A DNA stretch of 11,843 bases from CAYSAA01 sp964428905 (GTDB taxonomy: Bacteria; Atribacterota; Phoenicimicrobiia; Phoenicimicrobiales; Stramentimicrobiaceae): the NCBI GenBank assembly GCA_964428905.1, contig CAYSAA010000111.1:1-11843 (forward strand), written 5' to 3'. Numbering within the stretch: the stretch's first letter is position 1; every line of letters begins with the position of its first letter. The notes beneath the pieces are model-generated. The model saw only the letters and a program-made list of their open reading frames with translations, had not been told where the DNA came from and ran no database searches. Positions 5,443 through 11,843 of this stretch are shown here, one piece after another. The translations under genes were made by a program, and so were the position numbers.

Positions 5443-7302
5443 TTGAAAAGTAGTAAAGTACTATGTATGTTATTGACAATTTTGTTGGTGATGACTTTTG
5501 TAACAAGTGTTAATGCACAGGGAGAAGACCCGGAAAGGATGATTTATGCAACGATTGGAGGGCCGGAAACCTTAGATCCTGCCTGGTGTTATGATACTGC
5601 CAGTGGTGAAATCATTTACCATGTGTATGATAATCTGATTGCCTATGACGGAGAGAGTCTCTCTGAATTTGTGCCCATGCTTGCGTTACAAGTACCTTCA
5701 GATAAGAATGGATTAATTAAATATGGTGGATTAGATTATATTTTCCCTATCAGATATGGTGTTCGTTTCCATAATGGCACTATACTTACTCCGGAGGATG
5801 TGGAATATAGTTTTGAAAGAGGGTTAATCTTTGACCGAGCCGGGGGCCCTATGTGGATGATTTTAGAACCGTTATTGGGCGTAGGATCCATAGAGGATTT
5901 AGCTGCCAGTGTAGCCGGAGTTGAAAATTATGCGGATATGTTTAATGAAGAAGATGAATTATTACCGGAGTATCAGGATGCGATGATTAGAGTGTATACT
6001 GATTATGTTGACAGAGCAGTAGAAGTTCAGGGTAATAATGTTGTCTTTCATCTGGCACAACCCTATGCTCCGTTTATGAATATCCTGGCACATGCCGGTG
6101 CCTGGGCTGCCATCATTAATAAGGACTGGTCCATCGAACAAGGTGCCTGGGACGGTCAAGCTAATACCTGGTGGAATTACCATGATCCTGCCAATGAAGA
6201 AGATCCACTTTACAGTGTGACTAATGGAACTGGCCCATTTGTCATGACCAGATGGGTGCCGGAAGAAACCCTGATACTGGAAAGATTTGAGGATTATTGG
6301 AGAGGACCTGCCAAATTAAGAGAAGTTGTTTACCAGTATGTAAACGAGTGGACTACCCGGAAACTGATGCTGCAAAGGGGCGATGCCGACATGGTCTATG
6401 TACCGATAACCAATATTAAAGAAGTGGAGACCATGGAAGGAGTTGAAGTGATTACTGGTTTACCTACATTATCCAATGTTGTTTCCAGTATGCCTTGGAC
6501 CCTGAATGCCGAGGGTAATGCCAATCTTGGCAGCGGTCAACTGGATGGTGAGGGAATTCCCCCTGACTTTTTCTCTGATATCCATGTCCGGAAGGGATTC
6601 TCTTATCTATTTCCTTATGACATCATGATAGAGAAAGCTCAGTATGGCCAGGCGATCAGAAACCCCGGACCTATTCCCAAAGGATTACTGGGTTATACGG
6701 ATGATCCGGAACTTTTCTATGGGTTTGATCTTGAAAAGGCCAAAGAAGAATTTCAACAAGCCTGGGATGGTGAGCTTTGGGAAAAGGGATGCAAATTCAA
6801 TATCTTCTACAATGAAGGCAATGATGTCCGCAAAACTGCCTGTGATATGCTTTCTACCTATGCCAAAATCGTAAATCCCAAATTTGAGCTCACCCCGATA
6901 GGTGTTCAATGGTCATCTTACCTGAAACAGTTCCTGGCAGAACAGCTTCCCATTTATACCATCGGGTGGCTTGCAGATTATCCGGATCCCCACAACTGGG
7001 CTCCCACATACTTGGGAACCAATGGTACCTATAGCGGTTATTACGGAGAAGCGTATACTGAATGGGCTAAGGAAAACATAGATCCGCTTATCGAGAAGGC
7101 TATGAAATCAACCGATCTGGAAGAACGGGCAAGTATCTATAAAGAACTAACGCAACTTGCCCATGATCAGGCTGTAGCACTCTATCTTTACCAGCCCATC
7201 GGGCATCATGTCCAGAGGGACTGGGTCAAGGGATGGTACTATAATGCGATGATATCCGGTTTGCCGGCAGGTGCTGATTTCTATGCTGTATACAAAGAAT
7301 AG
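5443..7302 (+). CDS. Peptide-type ABC transporter solute-binding protein (SBP family 5)
   Basis: The exported receptor of the importer encoded downstream. Residues 1-25 form a signal peptide: basic start, hydrophobic 8-21, probable cleavage after VNA (23-25). The only cysteine there (C8, context KVLC) does not fit a lipobox, so the mature protein should be soluble rather than lipid-anchored. Family 5 (DppA/OppA) marks include the early GGPETLDPA (39-47), FHNGTILTPEDVEYSFERG (109-127) and GWLADYPDPHNWAPTYLG (508-525). At 619 residues it is longer than many relatives (often about 500-550), with extra sequence around 140-200 and 225-260. The expected ligand is a di- or oligopeptide, but family members in some lineages bind oligosaccharides, and the many Trp/Tyr residues leave that open. 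Its codons look richer in GCC and CCGG-type runs than tilS. Confidence 0.92.
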   Translation: MKSSKVLCMLLTILLVMTFVTSVNAQGEDPERMIYATIGGPETLDPAWCYDTASGEIIYHVYDNLIAYDGESLSEFVPMLALQVPSDKNGLIKYGGLDYIFPIRYGVRFHNGTILTPEDVEYSFERGLIFDRAGGPMWMILEPLLGVGSIEDLAASVAGVENYADMFNEEDELLPEYQDAMIRVYTDYVDRAVEVQGNNVVFHLAQPYAPFMNILAHAGAWAAIINKDWSIEQGAWDGQANTWWNYHDPANEEDPLYSVTNGTGPFVMTRWVPEETLILERFEDYWRGPAKLREVVYQYVNEWTTRKLMLQRGDADMVYVPITNIKEVETMEGVEVITGLPTLSNVVSSMPWTLNAEGNANLGSGQLDGEGIPPDFFSDIHVRKGFSYLFPYDIMIEKAQYGQAIRNPGPIPKGLLGYTDDPELFYGFDLEKAKEEFQQAWDGELWEKGCKFNIFYNEGNDVRKTACDMLSTYAKIVNPKFELTPIGVQWSSYLKQFLAEQLPIYTIGWLADYPDPHNWAPTYLGTNGTYSGYYGEAYTEWAKENIDPLIEKAMKSTDLEERASIYKELTQLAHDQAVALYLYQPIGHHVQRDWVKGWYYNAMISGLPAGADFYAVYKE

Positions 7303-7353
7303 ATGTATCTTATTTTCACTAACTTGGGTATGCGTATAATCATTTGAGCATGT

Positions 7354-7394
7354 ACAATGGAGTGGAAGTAGATAAAAATCTTCCACTCCATTGT
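7354..7394 (+). terminator. Strong 15-bp hairpin after the binding-protein gene
   Basis: Positions 7354-7368 (ACAATGGAGTGGAAG) and 7380-7394 (CTTCCACTCCATTGT) are exact inverted copies around an 11-base A-rich loop; two G-U pairs can extend it outward. No clear T tract follows, so it is more likely an attenuating or 3'-end-protecting hairpin than a full terminator. It begins 52 bases after the stop of the binding-protein gene. This is the usual arrangement where a binding protein must be made in excess of its permeases. Confidence 0.65.
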
Positions 7395-7421
7395 GTTGTC
7401 ATAAAATGGTTTTACCATAAA

Positions 7422-7452
7422 AAAGATTAAGATAAGCCATAGGATAATCTTT
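7422..7452 (+). repeat. 8-bp inverted repeat
   Basis: AAAGATTA (7422-7429) and TAATCTTT (7445-7452) are perfect inverted copies with a 15-base loop. It is A/T-rich, so it could arise by chance. Confidence 0.35.
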
Positions 7453-7570
7453 CACCTGAAGTCCAAAGTTGGAAGTTATCTTGCTTAAGAAATATTATAG
7501 CTAAAGGTTAAATAAAAAATCGAAAGAAAAAGAGTTAAAAAGTTAAACATCTTTTAGAGATTCTTAAAGC

Positions 7571-7587
7571 CACCCGCTATGCGGGTG
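7571..7587 (+). repeat. GC-rich compact hairpin, possible REP or IS200/IS605-type end
   Basis: CACCCGC (7571-7577) and GCGGGTG (7581-7587) form a perfect 7-bp stem with a TAT loop, sharply GC-rich against A/T-rich surroundings. Such short GC hairpins with tiny loops are typical of REP-like repeats and the subterminal ends of IS200/IS605 elements. No transposase or second end is visible here, so a remnant or an unrelated RNA hairpin is equally possible. Confidence 0.45.
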
Positions 7588-7592
7588 CGATA

Positions 7593-7621
7593 TTGACTGA
7601 TTTAAATTTACAATTTATTTT
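7593..7621 (+). promoter_or_regulatory. Candidate internal promoter for the permease/ATPase genes
   Basis: TTGACT (7593-7598) and TATTTT (7616-7621) with a 17-base spacer. The -10 matches consensus at four of six positions. It would start transcripts near 7628, just before the dppB-like gene, and bypass the upstream hairpins. Confidence 0.35.
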
Positions 7622-7665
7622 AGATGAAAGACCTAAAATCTTCGAAGAAATCAGGAGAGTAAGGA

Positions 7666-8703
7666 ATGCTGTCCTATATTATCCGACGGTTATTGATTCT
7701 TCCTGTAATACTGCTGGGTGTTACATTTCTTATCTTTTGCCTTTTTTCGTTGTTAAGCCCCATGGAGAGATTGGCAACCTATATCAATGACCCCAGTGTC
7801 TTGAAAAATCCTCAATCTGCCCAGAGGTTAATCGATAAATATCATTTGGATGACCCATTTCCTGCCGGTTATATTCACTGGGTGCAATCATTGCTAAAAC
7901 TTGATTTTGGCTGGTCCCCTACTGCCAACCAACCAGTCTGGGAAGCGATTATGCAGCGCCTTCCCGCAACTATGGAGCTTGTTCTTTATTCGATTATCCC
8001 GGTGATTCTGATTGGAATCTGGTTGGGTGTCATCTCTGCTGTTCATCATAATGATTTACTGGACCAGACGATTCGAGTTACTGCTATTATCGGATGGTCT
8101 TTGCCTACTTTTATCTTTGGTTTACTGGTATTATTTATTTTTTACGGTATTTTAGGCTGGCTGCCGCCGGGACGATTGAGTGCCTGGGCACAGTATATTG
8201 TCTATACTGGGGATAATTTTACCCATTATACCCATTTTATTACTATTGACGCACTTCTAAATGGTGAGTTCGCTATTTTTTGGGATGCCCTGAAACATCT
8301 GATAGGACCAATTATTACCTTGTCTTACATTTCCTGGGCATATTTACTGCGTATTACCCGTTCCAGTATGCTGGAAACACTGCGGAAAGATTATATCCGT
8401 ACTGCCCGTTCTAAGGGAGTGGATGAAAAAACGGTCATCCATCAGCATGCTCGCAAGAATGCCATGATACCAGTGGTAACCGTTGCGGGGATGATGATTA
8501 TTGGTATGTTGGGAGGAGTAGTTATCACTGAGACTGTATTTACCTATCCCGGATTAGGTTTCTGGGCTGCCTCTTCTGCCCAGCAACTGGATTACGGATC
8601 AGTTATTGGCTTTGCCTTGTTGTTTGCCTTTCTTATGGTCATCGGTAATTTAATTGTCGATCTATCCTATGCTTTAATTGACCCCAGGGTAAGATTGGAG
8701 TAG
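7666..8703 (+). CDS. dppB: ABC transporter permease, DppB/OppB type
   Basis: An inner-membrane channel subunit of the importer. The 345-residue chain opens with MLSYIIRRLLILPVILLGVT, the characteristic DppB/OppB start. It has hydrophobic segments near 9-30, 103-127, 139-162, 208-228, 268-290 and 311-333. The coupling EAA-type loop that docks on the ATPases is at about 243-266 (YIRTARSKGVDEKTVIHQHA, then RKNA). The C-terminus DPRVRLE is also family-typical. AGGAG at 7653-7657 lies 8 bases before the ATG, which is the only start that keeps the first helix whole. The next permease begins 7 bases after the stop. The residue segment around 170-205, between helices, is a plausible extracytoplasmic loop contacting the binding protein. 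Confidence 0.94.
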   Translation: MLSYIIRRLLILPVILLGVTFLIFCLFSLLSPMERLATYINDPSVLKNPQSAQRLIDKYHLDDPFPAGYIHWVQSLLKLDFGWSPTANQPVWEAIMQRLPATMELVLYSIIPVILIGIWLGVISAVHHNDLLDQTIRVTAIIGWSLPTFIFGLLVLFIFYGILGWLPPGRLSAWAQYIVYTGDNFTHYTHFITIDALLNGEFAIFWDALKHLIGPIITLSYISWAYLLRITRSSMLETLRKDYIRTARSKGVDEKTVIHQHARKNAMIPVVTVAGMMIIGMLGGVVITETVFTYPGLGFWAASSAQQLDYGSVIGFALLFAFLMVIGNLIVDLSYALIDPRVRLE

Positions 8704-8710
8704 TGATAGA

Positions 8711-9646
8711 ATGAATCGTATCCTCAAAAAACTACTTAGCAATACAACCTCATTGATTGGCTTACTACTACTCTTGGTTTTTATTCTAATTGGCATATTT
8801 GCCCCGGTTATTGCCCCTCCTTTGTTTCCCGATCCTTATCAGATACCCCGTATGTCCTGGGATGTGGAACCTCAACCGCCCGGATTTCCCATATCGGATG
8901 ATATGAGATTTGTATATGAAAGTCTGGGAGAGCCCATAGTCCGGGATAAAGCCATTTTTGGTACCGCACAGGGCGGTTATGATATTTTTTATGGATTAAT
9001 ATGGGGAACCAGAACTGCCTTTCGTATCGGTATCATTACCGTTACGCTATCAATGTTCATTGGTGTTGTTTTAGGCTCCATAGCAGCTTATTTTGGGGGA
9101 TGGTTGGATGAATTGTTGATGAGGATAACGGATATCTTTCTATCTATCCCTTTTCTGGTTGCCGCCATGGTCTTAACTACGATCTTGGGTAGAGGTTTGG
9201 ATAAGGTGATGATTGCCCTGGTCTTTTTTGGCTGGATGGGGTATGCCAGGGTCATCAGGGGAAGTATTTTATGTGCCAAGGAAGAAATATATGTGACGGC
9301 TGCCAGGGCACTGGGGGTCAAGGATTTTAGTATTATCGTGCGTCATTTACTGCCTAACACTATATTCCCGGTACTGGTTCAGGCTAGCATGAATATTGGC
9401 TCCATGGTTATCACTGCCGCAGCACTGAGCTTTCTGGGTGTAGGTGCGCCTTTAGGTTATGCGGATTGGGGACAGATGGTCAGTTTTGCCCGTAACTGGA
9501 TTATCGGTTCTCCAGGCCATGCCGGAGAATACTGGTATGCGGTATTTTTCCCGGCAGTATTTATTGTTCTCTTCGTACTTTCTTGGAATTTAGTGGGTGA
9601 CACCTTGAGAGATATCTTAGATCCTCGTTTGAGGGGTGAGCTATAA
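8711..9646 (+). CDS. dppC: ABC transporter permease, DppC/OppC type
   Basis: The second channel subunit, expected to pair with the DppB-like protein. In 311 residues it has an N-terminal helix (about 14-36), a long extracytoplasmic stretch (37-95) and the FGTAQGGYDIFYGLIWGTR segment at 83-101. That segment corresponds to the FGTD..GRD...R.iyG.R signature of DppC/OppC, with the usual GTD...GRD residues partly changed. Further helices lie near 106-127, 143-160, 165-178, 225-245 and 275-296. The EAA-type loop is at about 194-216 (YVTAARALGVKDFSIIVRHL, then LPN), and the end DPRLRGEL is conserved. GGAG at 8697-8700 serves the ATG. The stop TAA overlaps the next gene's ATG by one base (TAATG), implying translational coupling. 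Confidence 0.94.
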   Translation: MNRILKKLLSNTTSLIGLLLLLVFILIGIFAPVIAPPLFPDPYQIPRMSWDVEPQPPGFPISDDMRFVYESLGEPIVRDKAIFGTAQGGYDIFYGLIWGTRTAFRIGIITVTLSMFIGVVLGSIAAYFGGWLDELLMRITDIFLSIPFLVAAMVLTTILGRGLDKVMIALVFFGWMGYARVIRGSILCAKEEIYVTAARALGVKDFSIIVRHLLPNTIFPVLVQASMNIGSMVITAAALSFLGVGAPLGYADWGQMVSFARNWIIGSPGHAGEYWYAVFFPAVFIVLFVLSWNLVGDTLRDILDPRLRGEL

Positions 9647-10680
9647 TGACCGAGCATAATCAATCCAAAATTCTTCAAGTTAAGGATTTGAAAACTTATT
9701 TCTTTACCGAAAACGGAATTGTGAAAGCAGTGGATGGTGTTGATTTTGAGGTCTATCAGGGAGAGACACTTGGACTGGTTGGGGAATCAGGCTGTGGTAA
9801 GAGTGTCACTGCTTTCTCCATTGTAAAATTACTTGACTACCCTGGCAAGACAGTAAACGGGCAGATTTTATTTAAAGAGGAGGATTTGCTTAAAAAAAGC
9901 GAAAAACAGATGCGGAAAATCAGGGGAAAAGATATTTCCATGATTTTTCAGGAGCCCATGACCTCTCTAAATCCGGTTTTTACCATTGGCTTCCAGATTA
10001 GCGAGGCTTTAAAAGTGCATTACAATATGAATAAAACGAAAGCCAGGGAAAGAGCGATTCAACTGCTGGAAAAAGTTGGAATACCCATTCCAGAGCAGCG
10101 GATTGACGAATATCCCCATCAATTAAGCGGTGGTATGAGACAGAGAGCCATGATTGCCATGGCCCTGGCCTGTGATCCGGCTCTTCTTATTGCGGATGAA
10201 CCAACCACATCATTGGATGTGACCATACAGGCACAAATATTGGAATTAATGAAATCCCTTTTAAAACAATTCAACAGTTCATTAATTATGATAACCCATG
10301 ATTTAGGGGTTATTGCCGAGATAGCGGATCGTATTGCAGTTATGTATGCCGGAAAAATTGTGGAATATACGGATACCCGTTCGATATTTTATAACCCGCT
10401 TCACCCTTATACCTATGGTTTGCTTACTTCGATTCCCAGGTTGGATATGGATATTGAAAAATTGGATTCCATTCCCGGTGTGGTTCCCGACCCATTGCAT
10501 TTTCCGGAAGGATGTAAATTCCACCCCCGTTGTATTTTTGCCACTGATAAATGTCGCAAAGAAGAACCTGTCTTGACGGAAGTCGAAGACAGCCATTTGG
10601 TTCGCTGCTGGCATTTTGAAAAGGTAAAAGAAGAGGCAAAAAAGATGGCCTTTACCGGGAGGTTAGCCGTAAGTGAATAA
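9646..10680 (+). CDS. dppD: ABC transporter ATPase, DppD/OppD type
   Basis: A cytoplasmic ATP-hydrolysing subunit of the importer, 344 residues. The nucleotide-binding domain has Walker A GESGCGKS (46-53), Q-loop Q102 in FQEP, signature LSGGMRQR (160-167), Walker B LLIADE (180-185) and switch H218. The C-terminal oligopeptide-transporter extension has cysteines C290, C296, C303 and C321 (GCKFHPRC...DKC...VRC). In DppD/OppD-type structures such a four-cysteine set binds a [4Fe-4S] cluster; here that is inferred. GAGGGGTGAG at 9631-9640 is the ribosome-binding region, lying inside the end of dppC. A charged tail (about 324-344) runs beyond the cysteine motif. The next ATPase gene overlaps this one by 8 bases. 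Confidence 0.95.
   Translation: MTEHNQSKILQVKDLKTYFFTENGIVKAVDGVDFEVYQGETLGLVGESGCGKSVTAFSIVKLLDYPGKTVNGQILFKEEDLLKKSEKQMRKIRGKDISMIFQEPMTSLNPVFTIGFQISEALKVHYNMNKTKARERAIQLLEKVGIPIPEQRIDEYPHQLSGGMRQRAMIAMALACDPALLIADEPTTSLDVTIQAQILELMKSLLKQFNSSLIMITHDLGVIAEIADRIAVMYAGKIVEYTDTRSIFYNPLHPYTYGLLTSIPRLDMDIEKLDSIPGVVPDPLHFPEGCKFHPRCIFATDKCRKEEPVLTEVEDSHLVRCWHFEKVKEEAKKMAFTGRLAVSE
10657..10662 (+). promoter_or_regulatory. Ribosome-binding site for the dppF GTG start
   Basis: GGGAGG, inside the end of dppD, lies 10 bases before GTG 10673. It supports the GTG start and coupling of the two ATPase genes. Confidence 0.7.
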
Positions 10681-11638
10681 TCCATTGGTCAGTGTTAAAA
10701 ATTTAGTCAAATATTTCCCGATTAAAAAAGGCATTTTCAGGAGTACAGTAGGTTGGGTGAAAGCCGTTGATGACGTCAGTTTTGATGTTTATAGCGGAGA
10801 AACATTGGGATTGGTAGGAGAATCCGGTTGTGGGAAATCAACCACTGCCATGACCATACTCCGCTTGGAAGAACCCACCGCTGGTGATATAATCTTTCAG
10901 GGTAAAAATCTGGCCAAAATCAGCAGAGATCAAATGAGAAAATACCGAAAAGATTTACAGGTTATCTTTCAGGATCCCTACAGCTCTCTTGATCCAAGAA
11001 TGAAGATAAAAGATATTATTGCCGAAGGATTGGCTGCCCATCATATGTTAAATACCAAAAAAAGGTACCAGAAAGTGGGAGAAATCCTGGAGCGGGTTGG
11101 AATTGTTCCTGATTATATGGACCGATTTCCCCATGAATTCAGTGGTGGACAGAGGCAAAGAATTGGCATCGCACGTGCTTTGGCTTTGGATCCTAAGATG
11201 ATTGTCTGTGATGAAGCTGTTTCTGCTCTGGATGTCTCTATCCGTTCACAGATTATTAATTTATTTAAGGATTTACAAAAAGAATTTCATTTGACCTATC
11301 TTTTTATTGCCCATGATTTGAGTGTGATTAAATATATCAGTGATCGAGTTGCTGTGATGTATTTAGGTAAAATTGTAGAAATTGCACCAAAAGACATTTT
11401 TTTCCGAAAGACACTGCATCCCTATGCCCAGGCACTGGTATCTGCAGTTCCGGTTCCCAATCCCGATTTTAAAAAGAAACGCATCATTTTGCAGGGTGAC
11501 GTACCCAGTCCGGCCAATCCGCCTGAGGGTTGTCGCTTTCATCCCAGATGTTCTAAGGCAATGGATATTTGTGCCAAGAAAGAACCATTGCTAAAAGAAA
11601 TAGAAAAAAATCATTTCGTAGCCTGCCATCTTTATTAG
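10673..11638 (+). CDS. dppF: ABC transporter ATPase, DppF/OppF type
   Basis: The partner ATPase of DppD, 321 residues, expected to form the heterodimer that powers the permeases. It shows Walker A GESGCGKS (49-56), Q-loop Q100 in FQDP, signature FSGGQRQR (156-163), Walker B MIVCDE (176-181) and switch H214 in IAHDL. The residue after the catalytic glutamate is Ala (DEAVSALD) rather than the more usual Pro, a tolerated variation. The extra N-terminal loop YFPIKKGIFRSTVGWVKAVD (14-33) is typical of the F-type subunit and separates it from DppD. C287, C293, C300 and C318 repeat the four-cysteine arrangement of DppD, suggesting that each ATPase carries its own Fe-S cluster. Start is GTG with a ribosome-binding site. 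It is the last gene of the operon. Confidence 0.95.
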   Translation: MNNPLVSVKNLVKYFPIKKGIFRSTVGWVKAVDDVSFDVYSGETLGLVGESGCGKSTTAMTILRLEEPTAGDIIFQGKNLAKISRDQMRKYRKDLQVIFQDPYSSLDPRMKIKDIIAEGLAAHHMLNTKKRYQKVGEILERVGIVPDYMDRFPHEFSGGQRQRIGIARALALDPKMIVCDEAVSALDVSIRSQIINLFKDLQKEFHLTYLFIAHDLSVIKYISDRVAVMYLGKIVEIAPKDIFFRKTLHPYAQALVSAVPVPNPDFKKKRIILQGDVPSPANPPEGCRFHPRCSKAMDICAKKEPLLKEIEKNHFVACHLY

Positions 11639-11649
11639 ACAGTTGGTTC

Positions 11650-11681
11650 ACTGAGTATAGTTATGTCGGGCTCTCCTCAGT
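11650..11681 (+). terminator. Weak inverted repeat after dppF
   Basis: ACTGAG (11650-11655) and CTCAGT (11676-11681) can pair around a 20-base loop, followed by TTTAG. Its position fits the end of the transporter operon, but the stem is short and the loop large. Confidence 0.25.
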
Positions 11682-11740
11682 TTAGCAAATTCAAATTGTG
11701 AATCTTAACCTTTTATGTTAAAATAATGTTTTAGCAAATT
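11681..11740 (+). repeat. 11-bp direct repeat flanking the tRNA-Arg promoter
   Basis: TTTAGCAAATT occurs at 11681-11691 and again at 11730-11740. One copy lies just before the -35 box and one between the -10 box and the tRNA. Confidence 0.6.
11696..11724 (+). promoter_or_regulatory. Extended -10 promoter of tRNA-Arg
   Basis: TTGTGA (11696-11701), a 17-base spacer, then TAAAAT (11719-11724) preceded by TGT (11716-11718). The ATGTTAAAAT block is identical to that of the initiator tRNA promoter. The start would fall near 11731. Confidence 0.65.
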
Positions 11741-11745
11741 AACAA

Positions 11746-11821
11746 GCGCCCGTAGCTCAATGGATAGAGCAGGGGCTTCCTAAGCCCCGTGTTGGAAGTT
11801 CGACTCTTCTCGGGCGCTCCA
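11746..11821 (+). tRNA. tRNA-Arg (anticodon CCU)
   Basis: 76 bases with encoded CCA (11819-11821). The acceptor GCGCCCG (11746-11752) pairs fully with CGGGCGC (11811-11817), the D stem is GCTC/GAGC, and the anticodon stem GGGGC/GCCCC encloses TTCCTAA with anticodon CCT at 11779-11781, reading AGG. The T arm is GGAAG-TTCGACT-CTTCT. The discriminator is U (T11818), whereas arginine tRNAs usually have A or G at this position. No terminator hairpin is visible before the window ends, only T-rich sequence. Confidence 0.95.
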
Positions 11822-11843
11822 TCATTGTTTTTTCTTGATTTTT

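Larger units (their letters stand above)
7303..7665 (+). other. Hairpin-rich spacer between binding-protein and permease genes
   Basis: 363 bases without a recognised gene. In order it holds an isolated TATAAT (7335-7340), a 15-bp perfect hairpin (7354-7394), a short ATGGT/ACCAT repeat (7406-7418), an 8-bp inverted repeat AAAGATTA/TAATCTTT (7422-7452), a GC-rich hairpin (7571-7587), a candidate promoter (7593-7621), a 7-bp inverted repeat ATTTTAG/CTAAAAT (7617-7639), the 10-base palindrome TCTTCGAAGA (7639-7648) and the permease ribosome-binding site (7653-7657). The reading frame from 7539 to the permease start is open and protein-like but has no credible start codon. Confidence 0.6.

Noticed and set aside
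5443..5520. C8 of the binding protein as a lipoprotein cysteine
   Set aside because: The context KVLC has Leu at -1 and too short a preceding region; it does not fit a lipobox.

Overview
This window is an AT-rich stretch of bacterial chromosome with every recognisable gene on the + strand. It is mostly core housekeeping DNA followed by one complete peptide-type ABC transporter. I see no phage, CRISPR array, toxin-antitoxin pair or complete mobile element. The gene content suggests a low-GC bacterium with Firmicutes-like gene order (tilS-hpt-ftsH) and heavy use of TTG start codons. The solute-binding protein has a signal peptidase I type leader with no lipobox. Monoderm Firmicutes normally tether such proteins as lipoproteins, so this favours a diderm (two-membrane) lineage such as Halanaerobiales, Atribacterota or Thermotogota. 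That placement is inference; the sequence does not fix the taxon.

Layout: (1) 1-355, the last 20 codons of enolase overlap by one base the start of a small FtsB/DivIC-type divisome protein, and a hairpin follows. (2) 461-955, a tRNA cluster of Leu(UAA), initiator Met(CAU) and elongator Met(CAU). The first two have clear sigma-70-type promoters, and a terminator hairpin follows initiator Met. (3) 1056-5120, tilS, hpt and ftsH, covering lysidine modification of the Ile2 anticodon, purine salvage and the membrane AAA+ protease; ftsH also has its own promoter. (4) 5121-5442, a non-coding leader with a hairpin, a 21-residue mini-ORF and a very strong Shine-Dalgarno sequence that has no ordinary start codon after it. 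(5) 5443-11638, a five-gene DppABCDF/Opp-type importer: binding protein, two permeases and two ATPases. A 363-base spacer full of hairpins separates the binding protein from the permeases, while the four downstream genes are tightly packed. (6) 11696-11821, a promoter and tRNA-Arg(CCU).

How they work together: the binding protein would capture an oligopeptide (or, in this superfamily, sometimes an oligosaccharide) outside the inner membrane and pass it to the DppB/DppC channel. Two different ATPases drive transport, each carrying the C-terminal four-cysteine motif linked to a [4Fe-4S] cluster in this family. The large 15-bp hairpin after the binding-protein gene probably keeps its mRNA more abundant than that of the channel genes.

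The protein-coding genes are ordinary members of known families. The points worth a second look are in the non-coding DNA: the two structured spacers around the binding-protein gene, a recurring extended -10 promoter form, and an unusual initiator tRNA. I did not find evidence for a new biological system.
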